Of a stretch of DNA of 64,000 bases, positions 16,200-24,820 are shown piece by piece (position 1 is the first letter of the stretch; each line of letters opens with the position of its first letter). The position numbers were made by a program, and so were the translations under genes. The stretch comes from Bacillota bacterium. GTDB taxonomy: Bacteria; Bacillota; Clostridia; Christensenellales; Aristaeellaceae. A model generated the notes under the pieces. It was not told the DNA's origin and made no database searches. It saw only the letters and a list, made by a program, of their open reading frames with translations. The stretch is from the NCBI GenBank assembly GCA_963169565.1, contig CAUJDI010000063.1:1-64000 (forward strand), given 5' to 3'.

Positions 16200-17597
16200 T
16201 TATCCCTTCCAGTCCTCTCCCGCCCTGTCCTCCGCCAGAGCCACCTGCAGCATGATCGCGCACTCGATCCGCTTCTTGAACAACTCACATCCCAGGCTGT
16301 ATACCCCGGATATGCTGCCTGTCGCGTGACAGGCATTGGCCGCGCAGCCGCCGGCGCAGTACAGCCTTGCCCAGCAGTCATGGCATTCCGGATGGCTGTA
16401 CAGGTTGTTCTCCCTGAACGCTTCCCTGAGCTTTTCGTTTGTCACCCCATGCTCAAGATCGCCGAGCCGATATTGGCTCTCTCCGACAAACTGGTGACAG
16501 GGGTACAGATCGCCGTCGGGCGTAACGGCCATATACTCAGATCCCGATCCGCAGCCGGACAGGCGCTTGTACACACAGGGGCCATGCTCCAGATCGATGT
16601 TGTAGTGATAGAAGGAGAAGGCCCTGCCCTCCCGTTCCCGTCGTAGCATTTCCGCTGCAAGGCGTTCATACTGCTCGAACAATACCGGCAGGTCATCCTC
16701 TCTGAGCGCGCAGGGATCGTCTCTCTTCATGACGACAGGCTCCATGCTCAGCTGCGTGAAGCCAAGGTCCGCCATGTGCAGGATATCGCTGAGGAAATCC
16801 GTGTTGTGCCGGGTAAAAGTGCCGCGGACGTAGTACCCCTTATCGCCGCGCTTCCTGACAAAGTCCAGAAAACGCGGGACGACCTTGTCATAGCTTCCCC
16901 GGCCGTTCCTGTCGACCCTGAACATGTCGTGCACTTCCTTCCGCCCGTCGAGGCTGAGCACGACGTTGTGCATTTCGCGGTTGCAGAAATCAATGACTTC
17001 CTCATCAAGCAAGACGCCGTTTGTCGTCAGTGTGAAGCGGAATATCTTGTTATGTTTCTTTTCAAGTTCCCGGCCGTACCTGACCAGTTCCTTAACGACC
17101 TGCCAGTTCAGAAGCGGCTCGCCCCCGAAAAAATCCACTTCCAGGTACCTGCGCCCAGCAGAAGAATTGATCAGGAAATCAAGCGCCTTTTTCCCCGTCT
17201 GAAGGCTCATGAGGCCCTGGGAACCCTGGTAGCTGCCCTGGCCGGCAAAACAATAGCTGCAGGCAAGGTTGCACGCGTGAGCGACATGCAGGCACAGGGC
17301 TTTCACCACGGGGCTGCCTTCTTTCAGCCTCGCTGCATACGCCTGATAGGTATCATTGGTATAGAGCTTGCCCGCCTCGCGAAGCGTGTCCAGCTCATCA
17401 AGAAGGCTTTCAGCGGCATCGCCCTTCAGGTCTGGATCCCCTGGATATATCTTTCTAAGGGATCCTATGGTCTCCTCCCTGGACAGGGTCTCATACATGC
17501 GGATCGCCCTGAGCGATATCTCGTCAGCCATATGGATGGAGCCGCTGGAAACGTCCAGAGCGATGTGGTAGCCGTTCAGGGAAAAAGTATGGACCAT
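16200..17597 (-). CDS. Radical SAM/SPASM maturase of the SCIFF peptide
   Basis: A 465-residue radical SAM enzyme that matches the thioether cross-link-forming SCIFF maturases (CteB type). The N-terminal part is a RiPP-recognition-like region (about residues 1-90), then CNLACSYC binds the radical SAM [4Fe-4S] cluster (about residues 109-116), FFGGEPLLNW follows, and the SPASM domain supplies the Cys pattern around CGSGSEYMAVTPDGDLYPC and CHDCWARLYCAGGC for two auxiliary clusters. It acts on the six-Cys peptide encoded just upstream, making Cys-to-alpha-carbon thioether bonds. ATG with GGAGG only 3 bases away, and a hairpin terminator sits right before that site, so expression should be lower than that of the peptide. 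Confidence 0.96.
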   Translation of the reverse strand: MVHTFSLNGYHIALDVSSGSIHMADEISLRAIRMYETLSREETIGSLRKIYPGDPDLKGDAAESLLDELDTLREAGKLYTNDTYQAYAARLKEGSPVVKALCLHVAHACNLACSYCFAGQGSYQGSQGLMSLQTGKKALDFLINSSAGRRYLEVDFFGGEPLLNWQVVKELVRYGRELEKKHNKIFRFTLTTNGVLLDEEVIDFCNREMHNVVLSLDGRKEVHDMFRVDRNGRGSYDKVVPRFLDFVRKRGDKGYYVRGTFTRHNTDFLSDILHMADLGFTQLSMEPVVMKRDDPCALREDDLPVLFEQYERLAAEMLRREREGRAFSFYHYNIDLEHGPCVYKRLSGCGSGSEYMAVTPDGDLYPCHQFVGESQYRLGDLEHGVTNEKLREAFRENNLYSHPECHDCWARLYCAGGCAANACHATGSISGVYSLGCELFKKRIECAIMLQVALAEDRAGEDWKG

Positions 17598-17605
17598 AAA
17601 CCTCC

Positions 17606-17630
17606 AAAAAACCGCCCTGAATCAGGCGGT
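17606..17630 (-). terminator. Intrinsic terminator/attenuator between SCIFF peptide and maturase
   Basis: Minus-strand hairpin ACCGCCTGA / TCAGGGCGGT with one bulged base, followed by six T residues and, immediately, the GGAGG of the maturase. Partial read-through would give much more peptide mRNA than maturase mRNA. Confidence 0.75.
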
Positions 17631-17658
17631 CATGATGCGATCGGACAGATATTCCTGA

Positions 17659-17802
17659 TCAGTCCTTATCATTCTCACAAGGTTGGTTGGCAACACCGCA
17701 GGACGTCTTGCAGGCAGACTGGCAGGAAGTCTGGCACTCTCCGCACCCGCCGTTCTTAAGGCTTGCGTTCAGATCCCTTGTCGCCAGTGTCTTGATCTTC
17801 AT
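17659..17802 (-). CDS. SCIFF ribosomal peptide precursor (six cysteines in forty-five residues)
   Basis: A 47-residue ORF too short for the supplied track. It begins MKIKTLATRDLNASLKN and continues with the cysteine-rich core GCGECQTSCQSACKTSC and one further Cys; the six Cys are residues 20, 23, 27, 31, 35 and 42. This matches the SCIFF family, which is nearly universal in Clostridia and always adjacent to its radical SAM maturase. Threonines and serines that can act as thioether acceptors alternate with the cysteines. ATG with AGGTG upstream. The gene has its own strong promoter and is followed by an attenuator. The biological role of mature SCIFF is still unknown. Confidence 0.95.
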   Translation of the reverse strand: MKIKTLATRDLNASLKNGGCGECQTSCQSACKTSCGVANQPCENDKD

Positions 17803-17832
17803 CTCATTCACCTCATCTTAAGGATACCTGAT

Positions 17833-17861
17833 ATTCTATCCGCGCCGGCTGTCCATGTCAA
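17833..17861 (-). promoter_or_regulatory. Sigma-A promoter of the SCIFF operon
   Basis: On the minus strand a perfect TTGACA, 17-base spacer and TAGAAT, pointing at the SCIFF peptide gene about 25 nucleotides downstream. Confidence 0.8.
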
Positions 17862-17926
17862 GATTTGCCACAGGGATTCGCTGATGGTATAATCCGCCTT
17901 GCATCATGATCCTGGCGGCAGAGACC

Positions 17927-18373
17927 TCAATTGCTTCGTATCCCCCTGAAGAATGTGTCCAGCAGGGCTTCCGCCTCTTCCTGCATGATGCCGCCCCGGC
18001 AATCTGTATGGTGATGAAAAACCGGGTCCATGGGCAGCGCGTAGACGCTGCCGCAGCAGCCGTACTGTTTGTCAAAAGCTGCGAAGACACAGCGTTCCAG
18101 CCCGGAGAGAATGACGGCTCCCGCGCACATCGGGCAAGGCTCCAGGGTGACAAACATCTCGCAGCCTGTAAGCTGCCTCGTACCGAGCGCTTTCTGCGCA
18201 GAGGCGATCGCAAGCAGTTCCGCATGGGCGAGCGCATCGTTTCGCGCGACCTGCCGGTTATGTTCGGAAGCAACGATCACGCCGTCACGGACGATGACCG
18301 CGCCAACCGGTACTTCCAGGGGGTCTTTCGCCGCTTCCTCAAGCGCCGCAGACATATAATCCGTATCCTTCAC
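17927..18373 (-). CDS. tadA: tRNA-specific adenosine deaminase TadA
   Basis: Deaminates A34 to inosine in tRNA-Arg(ACG). The 148-residue protein has the zinc and catalytic motifs of the cytidine/deoxycytidylate deaminase fold, HAE (in DALAHAELLAI) and PCPMCAGA, plus the C-terminal helix LLDTFFRGIR. The start is a GTG with GGAGGGG eight bases upstream; an internal ATG (MSAALEE) is an alternative. It is transcribed from the region shared with the divergent SdrD_B-repeat gene. Confidence 0.94.
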   Translation of the reverse strand: MKDTDYMSAALEEAAKDPLEVPVGAVIVRDGVIVASEHNRQVARNDALAHAELLAIASAQKALGTRQLTGCEMFVTLEPCPMCAGAVILSGLERCVFAAFDKQYGCCGSVYALPMDPVFHHHTDCRGGIMQEEAEALLDTFFRGIRSN

Positions 18374-18392
18374 TCAACTCCCCTCCGGAAGG

Positions 18393-18422
18393 ATTGTATC
18401 ATAAATGCCGATGGACCGTGAA
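18393..18422 (-). promoter_or_regulatory. Possible tadA promoter
   Basis: Minus-strand TTCACG, 18-base spacer, TACAAT ahead of the GTG start. The -35 is a moderate match, so the call is tentative. Confidence 0.35.
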
Positions 18423-18526
18423 TCAGGCGATCTGTACCAGCAGATCAATCAACCTTGAAGTCCAAGCCCCAGTCAGCCCGCATGGTCGGAAAGGCCCGGA
18501 GAAATCAACCGCCGGAGGTATCATCA

Positions 18527-21500
18527 GTGCGCAAGCCAGATCGGCTGATCAGAACATCCACCATCCTCGTAATCATTCTGACCCTTCTCCTCCTCATCCC
18601 CGCCTCTGCCGAGGATGCCGAAGTGTCAGGCACCGTTTTCCTTGACGCAAACGGCAACGGCCTGATGGATGCAGATGAAAAGCCCGTGGGCGGCGCGGAG
18701 CTGACCCTGATCAGCGCATCAGGCGGCAATGAGAGCATCCACAGCTATGTCTCTTCAGACCGGGAAGGCCGATACAGGTTTCCTTCAGCACCGGCCGGCA
18801 ACGTGTATCTGCAGATCGCCCTTCCGGATGATCTGCTGTTTACCGCCTATCAAGCGGGGGGCAGCATAGCTCTCCCAGCCGCAGGCAGCAAGGGAAGGAC
18901 CCCTGTTTTCAGCATCGAACCGGGAGAAGTAGCCGAAGTCCCCGTCGGCGCGATAAGGCAAAGCGCTTATCTCAATGTGACCGCTTTTGGGGATGAAAAC
19001 GCCAACGGCGGACGCTTCAGCAGCGAGCCCTTGCTCAGAGGGGTCGAGCTCGCGCTGGTCTATGAGCTGGATGATCAGCGGTATACCGTTGCGGAAGCCG
19101 TCACCGACAAGGAAGGGTTCGCTCAGCTGAGCAAACTGACGCCCGCCGAATACCGACTTTGGGTAAGGATGCCGACCCCTTATATTATTGGACCCCTCGG
19201 GCAGAAGATCAACCCTTTCTATAATATCATTCCCCCGACAGACAGCAATGAAGGGATTTCAGAGCCATTTACCCTTGAGCGCAGCCTGGGGGTAGGTGTC
19301 GGCGGCGTCATGGCCGGCAGCCTTGCCGGACGTGTCTGGCTGGACACCAATATGAACGGGATCATGGAAGCCAGCGAAGGCGGGTTCCCCGGCGTCAAGA
19401 TCACGCTGACACATCTTGACTTGGGCGTTGAGAGGACCCTGACCACGACGCAGGAAGCGGACTTCAGGTTCATCTATCTTCAGCCGGGAACGTACAGCAT
19501 CAGCGCGCAGTTGCCTGACGGCGTCATGTTTGCGCTTGAAAAAAGCCCCTCCCTTTTCATAAACGGGTTCTCCGACAGCCAGAGTGCAAAGGTACAGGTT
19601 GAAAAAGGGCGTGAAACCATTCTGGACCCGATCGGTGTGATGCCCTCATCAGGCATCGCCGTCATCGCCTTTCATGACATCAACGTCAACGGGCTTCCTG
19701 ATGAAGGAGAGCCTCCTTTCACAGGCGCGAAGGCCGAGGTCCTTGTGGATGGGATAGCGGCAGCCGGTTCCCTGTCCGATAGCGAAGGAGTGGCTCTGCT
19801 GAAGCGCGTCAGGGGCGGGGACGTATCATTGCGGGTAAGCCTGCCGGATGACCAGATCTTCAGCGTCAGCGGCGGAGGGGACGGGAACGCCTTCTTCTCT
19901 TTGGCCGCAGCCAATCAGGTGACGATCGGGAAACAACTGGCGCACGGAGAACAGATGACCCTCTATGCCGGCGTGACCATACCAGCCATGATCTCCGGGA
20001 CCCTGTTTGATGACGCGGATCTGTCCGGCGCTTTTGATCAGAGCGAGAACAAGCTCGAAGGCTTTACGGTGCAAGCTGTTGATTCTAGGGGAAACATCGC
20101 CTCAGAGGGGCTTACGGACAAGAACGGCGAGTATCTCCTCAGCGGCCTTGTGCCGGCTGAGTACACCGTCCGCATCCTGTTGAAATCACCCTTTGTTTTC
20201 TCACCTGTCACCAGCTCAAGCGCGGAAATCAGGAATCAGATCATCTCCCAGACCCCTGATCATGGCGATACTGCGGTGCTATCGGTCAAACCCGGGCAGC
20301 ACCTTGAGCACGTTGACGCCGGCGCATTCCGGTCCGCAGTCATCACCGGCGCCATCCTGCTGGGGGACGAAACCGATGGTTTCAGCGGTGCGCTTGGCGG
20401 TTTGCCAGACGTTCAGATAGATCTGGTCGACGAAAATGGGATAGCGGTTTCTGCATATACAGTTTCAAAGACAGACAGCCAGGGCGCGTTTTCCCTCAAG
20501 GGGGCGCTGCCGGGAAGCTACCGGCTCAGGTTCACCCTTGCGGATGGCGCCAAGCTGAGTAAACCACATATGGACGCCCCATCGTTTCAAACGGACGTCT
20601 TTCAAGTCAAGACAAGCGACGTTCTCGCCCTTGAGCCGATCTACGCCGTGAAAACCGGCACGCTGTCCGGGCTTGCTTTTACCGACATGGACAGCGACGG
20701 CAAGTTCGGCGGTGCAGACAGGGGCCTCAAGGGCGCGGCCCTCAGCCTCAGGAACAGGTCAACCGGAGAAGTATATGAAACTGTCAGCGCTGACGAAGGC
20801 AGGTACGAGATCGGCGGGATCCGGCCGGGCGTCTATGACGCCGAAGCACGTCTGCCGGATGGCTACATCCTGTCAAATAGTGAAAACAGCCTCGCTCCCG
20901 CGTCCCTGACAGGCGTCTCGAAGGCAAGGCTTGACTTCGGGATGGGTACGGTGATCGGGAATACGACCCTGGCTGCGGCCGTGCCCCTTTCCATGAAGGG
21001 AGCCGCATTCTATGACCACGATCTGAATGGCCGGTTCGATCCACTGTCCGATACGCCCTATCCGATCCGGATTGTTCTCACGCACAAAGGCACGGGCAGT
21101 GTGTTCAGCCTGAGCGCGGACCCGGACGGCGTGTTTTCGCAGTCACCCCTCTATCCGGGGAAATACGAGCTCAAGGTCAGTCTGCCGGAGGATCATCTGG
21201 TGACAGCCCCAGAGAATGCCAGGCAGGAAGGCACGAATTGGATTTCTGATATCGTTCTTGACCAAAACAGGCCGAACGTCGAGGTCGCCCTTGTACAGCT
21301 GTCAGGCATGCGGGGAACTGTCTGGAACATGGACGGAAGCACCGAAGGGGTGGATGGGCTTGCCATTGCTCTGAAAGATGCCGAAGGGCGCGCGGTTCGT
21401 GAAACGTCAACGGACAGCGGTGGCAGCTTCGAGTTTACACGACTGATGCCGGTTGAATACACCCTGAGCGCGACCCTGTCGCCCGGTTACCGATTCGCCC

Positions 21501-22072
21501 GCACGGTGGACACTTCTGACAGGCCAAGCGTCATTACCGCGGACCTGGCAGACTCAGAAGGCAGTTCCGGGGTCAGCGGCCTGATCAGCTTGCGCATGGG
21601 TGAACTGAAAGGGAATCAGGACATCGGCATCGGCGCATTGGGAAAAATGGGTGACCTCGCCTGGCTGGATTCAGACGGCGACGGCATGCAGGACGCCGGT
21701 GAGCCTGGCATTCCCGGTATCATAGTCATGCTTTATCAGTACGGCGAAGTCACGGCACAGGCGACGACCGATTCGTATGGCCGCTATATGATCACTGGCC
21801 TTTATCCGGGTAAATACACGATCCAGGTGACGATGCCTGAAGAACTGAAACCAACGGTCCGGCAGACGGTTTTCCCGCTGGTCGCAAGCGTCCTGAGAAA
21901 CGGCGAGGGGCAGACAGCTTACTCAGATGAAGTGCTCGTGCCGAGCGGCGGAAGGAACCTGAACTGCGATCTGGGTTTTGTGCTGAGAAAAGAGGGAAAG
22001 TTCCCCGCATCCATGCTTGATCTGCCGAAAAAGGACTGGACACAGGTCAACGAGCAAAAACCGGGCAGGTAG
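18527..22072 (+). CDS. Secreted protein with about ten SdrD_B-like repeats
   Basis: A 1181-residue exported protein. The GTG at 18527 has GGAGG eight bases upstream and is followed directly by a signal peptide (basic start, then ILVIILTLLLLIP, ending ASA); the track's earlier ATG would place 24 odd residues before it. The mature part is about ten repeats of 90-130 residues, each opening with a strand and a calcium-type loop such as FLDANGNGLMDADE, VWLDTNMNGIMEASE or AWLDSDGDGMQDAGE and closing with a YRFP/YLLSGL-like strand. This is the B-type Ig fold of SdrD/collagen-binding surface proteins. There is no LPXTG or C-terminal membrane helix, so it is either released or held non-covalently. Adhesive or structural role is inferred. 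Confidence 0.88.
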   Translation: MRKPDRLIRTSTILVIILTLLLLIPASAEDAEVSGTVFLDANGNGLMDADEKPVGGAELTLISASGGNESIHSYVSSDREGRYRFPSAPAGNVYLQIALPDDLLFTAYQAGGSIALPAAGSKGRTPVFSIEPGEVAEVPVGAIRQSAYLNVTAFGDENANGGRFSSEPLLRGVELALVYELDDQRYTVAEAVTDKEGFAQLSKLTPAEYRLWVRMPTPYIIGPLGQKINPFYNIIPPTDSNEGISEPFTLERSLGVGVGGVMAGSLAGRVWLDTNMNGIMEASEGGFPGVKITLTHLDLGVERTLTTTQEADFRFIYLQPGTYSISAQLPDGVMFALEKSPSLFINGFSDSQSAKVQVEKGRETILDPIGVMPSSGIAVIAFHDINVNGLPDEGEPPFTGAKAEVLVDGIAAAGSLSDSEGVALLKRVRGGDVSLRVSLPDDQIFSVSGGGDGNAFFSLAAANQVTIGKQLAHGEQMTLYAGVTIPAMISGTLFDDADLSGAFDQSENKLEGFTVQAVDSRGNIASEGLTDKNGEYLLSGLVPAEYTVRILLKSPFVFSPVTSSSAEIRNQIISQTPDHGDTAVLSVKPGQHLEHVDAGAFRSAVITGAILLGDETDGFSGALGGLPDVQIDLVDENGIAVSAYTVSKTDSQGAFSLKGALPGSYRLRFTLADGAKLSKPHMDAPSFQTDVFQVKTSDVLALEPIYAVKTGTLSGLAFTDMDSDGKFGGADRGLKGAALSLRNRSTGEVYETVSADEGRYEIGGIRPGVYDAEARLPDGYILSNSENSLAPASLTGVSKARLDFGMGTVIGNTTLAAAVPLSMKGAAFYDHDLNGRFDPLSDTPYPIRIVLTHKGTGSVFSLSADPDGVFSQSPLYPGKYELKVSLPEDHLVTAPENARQEGTNWISDIVLDQNRPNVEVALVQLSGMRGTVWNMDGSTEGVDGLAIALKDAEGRAVRETSTDSGGSFEFTRLMPVEYTLSATLSPGYRFARTVDTSDRPSVITADLADSEGSSGVSGLISLRMGELKGNQDIGIGALGKMGDLAWLDSDGDGMQDAGEPGIPGIIVMLYQYGEVTAQATTDSYGRYMITGLYPGKYTIQVTMPEELKPTVRQTVFPLVASVLRNGEGQTAYSDEVLVPSGGRNLNCDLGFVLRKEGKFPASMLDLPKKDWTQVNEQKPGR

Positions 22073-22165
22073 AGCCAACCATCAAGGGTTACTCATGATG
22101 CTCCGGAATTCGAATCATCGCTTCATAGAAAACCCGCCAAACGGTCAATGAGCAGTGATCTCCAA

Positions 22166-22195
22166 AAACGGACAGCGTTGTTCTGCGGTCCGTTT
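22166..22195. terminator. Hairpin terminator between convergent genes
   Basis: Eight-bp stem AAACGGAC / GTCCGTTT with a 14-base loop. On the minus strand it is followed by a T run and would end the yebC transcript; on the plus strand the tail is weaker (TTTCTTC) and would serve the repeat-protein gene. Confidence 0.6.
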
Positions 22196-22251
22196 CTTCA
22201 CTCAACTCCTGCTTTTTAAGACAGCGGGAAAGGGATCAGGCAAGTCCCGTC

Positions 22252-22998
22252 CTACTCATCCTCTTCCACTTCAGGAAGTTCCGCATTGTGGAAGACTTCC
22301 ATCACATCGTCATTTTCTTCCAGCAGGTCGATGATCTTGAGCACCTTGACGAGGGTCTCCTCATCCTCAATGCTGATGGTGGTCTGGGGGATCTTTCTCC
22401 TTTCGGCGGTCAGAAACGCGTAGCCTTTCGCCTCAAGCGATTCCCTCACTGATGAAAAATCATTTGGCGCTGTGTATACCTCAAATCCCTCTTCGCTGAC
22501 CTGGACGTCCTCCGCCCCGGCTTCAAGGGCATGCATCATCAGTTCATCCTCAGTGATGCCGGCGCTGCGCTCGATCAACAGCAAACCTTTAAAATCGAAC
22601 ATATAGCCGACAGAACCGGTCGTGCCCAGGGAACCGCCGTGCTTCTCAAGGATGTGCCTCACCTCGGACCCCGTGCGATTGCGGTTGTCGGTGACCACCT
22701 CCGCGATCACCGCGATGCCGCCCGGAAGATAGCCCTCATACGTGATCTCTTCAAGGATCACGTTATCTGAATCGCCGGCCGCCTTCTTGATGCTGCGGGT
22801 GATGTTGTCATTGGGCATATTGATGGCCCTTGCCTTTGCAATGACATCCCTCAGTTTTCCATTGACGGCCGGATCTGCTCCGCCTTCACGGACCGCAATC
22901 GCGATTTCACGCCCGATCTTTGTAAAGGCATTGCCGCGCTGTGCGTCCGCCTTGCCTTTCTTGTGCTTGATGTTTGCCCACTTTGAGTGACCGGACAA
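22252..22998 (-). CDS. YebC/PmpR family DNA-binding or translational regulator
   Basis: A 248-residue member of the YebC/TACO1 family. It starts with the invariant MSGHSKWANIKHKKGKAD and has DAQRGNAFTKIGREI, the MPNDNITRSIKKA segment and GSVGYMFDFKG, with the acidic C-terminal domain usual for the family. Relatives act as transcriptional repressors or, as found for some bacterial and mitochondrial members, relieve ribosome stalling at proline-rich stretches; which applies here cannot be told. It has a strong promoter of its own, is preceded by the GDPD gene in the same orientation, and a hairpin terminator follows. Confidence 0.94.
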   Translation of the reverse strand: MSGHSKWANIKHKKGKADAQRGNAFTKIGREIAIAVREGGADPAVNGKLRDVIAKARAINMPNDNITRSIKKAAGDSDNVILEEITYEGYLPGGIAVIAEVVTDNRNRTGSEVRHILEKHGGSLGTTGSVGYMFDFKGLLLIERSAGITEDELMMHALEAGAEDVQVSEEGFEVYTAPNDFSSVRESLEAKGYAFLTAERRKIPQTTISIEDEETLVKVLKIIDLLEENDDVMEVFHNAELPEVEEDE

Positions 22999-23031
22999 CT
23001 TGATCCATCCCTTCCAATAGTCTCGACCAGT

Positions 23032-23060
23032 ATCATACCATCCGGGAATTAGCGCGTCAA
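23032..23060 (-). promoter_or_regulatory. Sigma-A promoter of yebC
   Basis: Minus-strand TTGACG, 17-base spacer, TATGAT, about 30 bases before the yebC start. Confidence 0.75.
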
Positions 23061-23111
23061 ACCCGGCATAATCCTACAGCCCGCTTTGGTCATGCTGTCA
23101 GTCATTTGGTC

Positions 23112-23837
23112 TCAGCCTCTTATTGCCAATGCCCTGTCGGGATAGTCTGTGATGAGGATGCCGGCCCCAAAATCCATTACACTGCGCATGGCCCGGTCGT
23201 CATTGACTGTCCAGACATTGACCATTCCCCCTTGCTCCTGCACCTCGTGATAGGCCTCCGGATTCATCAGGAGATCTGAGTAATATGTATGCATCGCGTC
23301 CATGCCTGTCCTCATCAGGTATTCTGCCGGTCTTATGAGGCAGCAGTCATACAGGAGGCCGCAGACGGCATTCGGATTGATCTGCTTGATGGTCCGCAGG
23401 GAGTAATGGTTGAAGGAAGAATAGATGACGCGCTCGCTCATCCCGTGTTTTTCGACCAGATGAAGGCATTTCTCTTCCATCCCAGCGTAGGAGATGTGGC
23501 TGTTCTTCAGTTCAATGTTGATCCTCAGGCCCGTTGGTTTGAGCAGGTCGAACACTTCCTCAAGCGTCGGTGCCTTCGCCTGAGCATATTCCGGATGCGT
23601 CAGGTTGAACAGGTGCGACTTGATCTCCTTGAGTGTCATGGCGCTGATGAGTCCGCTGCCGTCCGACACCCTGTCGATCCGCTCGTCATGTGTCACGATC
23701 AGCTGGTGATCCCGGCTGAGCTGTACGTCCAGCTCAACGCCGTCTGCCCCCTGCTCTGCCGCGAGCTGAAACGCCTCCAACGTGTTCTCCGGCGCATAGC
23801 CGGCAGCGCCCCTGTGTGCAAAAATCATCGTGCCCAT
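23112..23837 (-). CDS. Glycerophosphodiester phosphodiesterase
   Basis: A 241-residue cytoplasmic GDPD that hydrolyses glycerophosphodiesters to sn-glycerol-3-phosphate and an alcohol. Conserved TIM-barrel motifs are FAHRGAAGYAPENT (catalytic His, Arg), GADGVELDVQLSRD (metal-binding Glu, Asp), VTHDERIDR (catalytic His) and INIELKN. No signal peptide, so it acts on deacylated phospholipid inside the cell. The first ATG (23837) has GAGAGG upstream; a second ATG at 23828 forms an ATGA overlap with the stop of a short upstream ORF, so translation may be coupled. Confidence 0.93.
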   Translation of the reverse strand: MGTMIFAHRGAAGYAPENTLEAFQLAAEQGADGVELDVQLSRDHQLIVTHDERIDRVSDGSGLISAMTLKEIKSHLFNLTHPEYAQAKAPTLEEVFDLLKPTGLRINIELKNSHISYAGMEEKCLHLVEKHGMSERVIYSSFNHYSLRTIKQINPNAVCGLLYDCCLIRPAEYLMRTGMDAMHTYYSDLLMNPEAYHEVQEQGGMVNVWTVNDDRAMRSVMDFGAGILITDYPDRALAIRG

Positions 23838-23890
23838 TGATACCTCTCAGGCGCTTTGAAGCCTTTGTGATAAACGGCATCAGGCTGCAT
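23825..23890 (-). CDS. Possible 21-residue leader ORF overlapping the GDPD gene
   Basis: A short ORF starting MQPDAVYHKG has a very good ribosome site (AAAGGAG, 7-base spacing) and ends TGA inside the ATGATT of the GDPD gene. The architecture is that of a translationally coupled leader peptide, but a 21-residue ORF can occur by chance. The protein resembles nothing recognised. Confidence 0.35.
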   Translation of the reverse strand: MQPDAVYHKGFKAPERYQWAR

Positions 23891-23941
23891 TAAGGCACTC
23901 CTTTCACATGACAGCATCGGAAAACCAGAGATCTTCTCCCA

Positions 23942-24820
23942 TCAATACCAGGTCTGCGCGAAAGCGGTCACGCGCCAGTCCTCGCTGTTGAGGCGGTACT
24001 GAAAGACTTGCGGTTCGGTCTGCTCATCTTCCGGAAGCATCGACATATTCCGTTTCGGATCCTTCGCCTTGCTGTCGTACAGGTAGGTGAGGCGCTTGAT
24101 CCGGCTGGACAGGTTGCCTTCCACTGTTTCCATCAGGTAGACGCCGTCCCCCCTGTTCTCCGCCCGGGTGACCAGGCCGACGTGCATCGTCTTGTAGCCC
24201 CCCATTTTACCGTAGATCACCAGGTAGCCGGCACGGGGAACATTGCTGATCCTGTCCAGATTGGTGTACCCGGCAAGCAGTTTGGGGACGCCAGCTTCCC
24301 TTACGCCGTATGGCTGCCCGTCAGGCAGGGGAGCAAGCTTGCGGTATGTATCGGTCTCTGCCTGAGGAACGCCGGCATTGCCCAGTGAATAGGACGTGAA
24401 GGCGCCGCACCAGCCAAAACTGGCGCTTGGCCCGTAATACCACGTGGTGTACTTGTTGCTTCGCTTGAACCCGGAGCCTGAGGCATCCTCCCACTCCGAA
24501 AGGGCAAGGTCAATGGCCGAAGTGATTTCCGCTGGAACAGCCGGGTCAGCGATGATCCTGAACGGAACGGTCAATAAGGTCTTTCCCTTGCTCGACAGGG
24601 TGATCGTCACCTCGCCTTCGCTCAGCGCGGTCACCAGACCGTCCTGATCGACCATAGCGCTGTCAGGGGCGCTGGATGTCCATTCACCCTTCAGGTCCGT
24701 CCTGATCCGGTACTGCTCATTGGGCTGCAACGTTCTGGCAGCAAGGGATCCCTGCTCCGCTGATCCCCCAATCGTCATAAAAAGCATAGCGACCGCCAGA
24801 AGAATGAGCCTTTTCTTCAT
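23942..24820 (-). CDS. Secreted Ig-like plus cysteine-amidase (CHAP/NlpC-like) protein
   Basis: A 292-residue exported protein with a signal peptide (MKKRLILLAVAMLFM..., cleavage likely near GSA). Residues about 30-90 resemble a bacterial Ig-like (BIG2) domain (VDQDGLVTALSEGEVTIT). The rest looks like a papain-fold amidase: FGWCGAFTSYSLGNAGV holds the likely nucleophile Cys, PRAGYLVIYGK follows, and MHVGLVTR supplies the His. CHAP/NlpC-type enzymes cut peptidoglycan peptide bonds, so a cell-wall role is likely. The gene overlaps the upstream membrane-protein gene by 4 bases (ATGA) and is probably made together with it. Confidence 0.75.
   Translation of the reverse strand: MKKRLILLAVAMLFMTIGGSAEQGSLAARTLQPNEQYRIRTDLKGEWTSSAPDSAMVDQDGLVTALSEGEVTITLSSKGKTLLTVPFRIIADPAVPAEITSAIDLALSEWEDASGSGFKRSNKYTTWYYGPSASFGWCGAFTSYSLGNAGVPQAETDTYRKLAPLPDGQPYGVREAGVPKLLAGYTNLDRISNVPRAGYLVIYGKMGGYKTMHVGLVTRAENRGDGVYLMETVEGNLSSRIKRLTYLYDSKAKDPKRNMSMLPEDEQTEPQVFQYRLNSEDWRVTAFAQTWY

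Noticed and set aside
18374-18526. Possible riboswitch ahead of the SdrD_B-repeat gene (hairpin GATCTG/CAGATC at 18429-18446)
   Set aside because: Compared by eye with c-di-GMP, c-di-AMP, TPP, SAM, glycine and cobalamin consensus blocks; none fits, so only a plain hairpin is noted.
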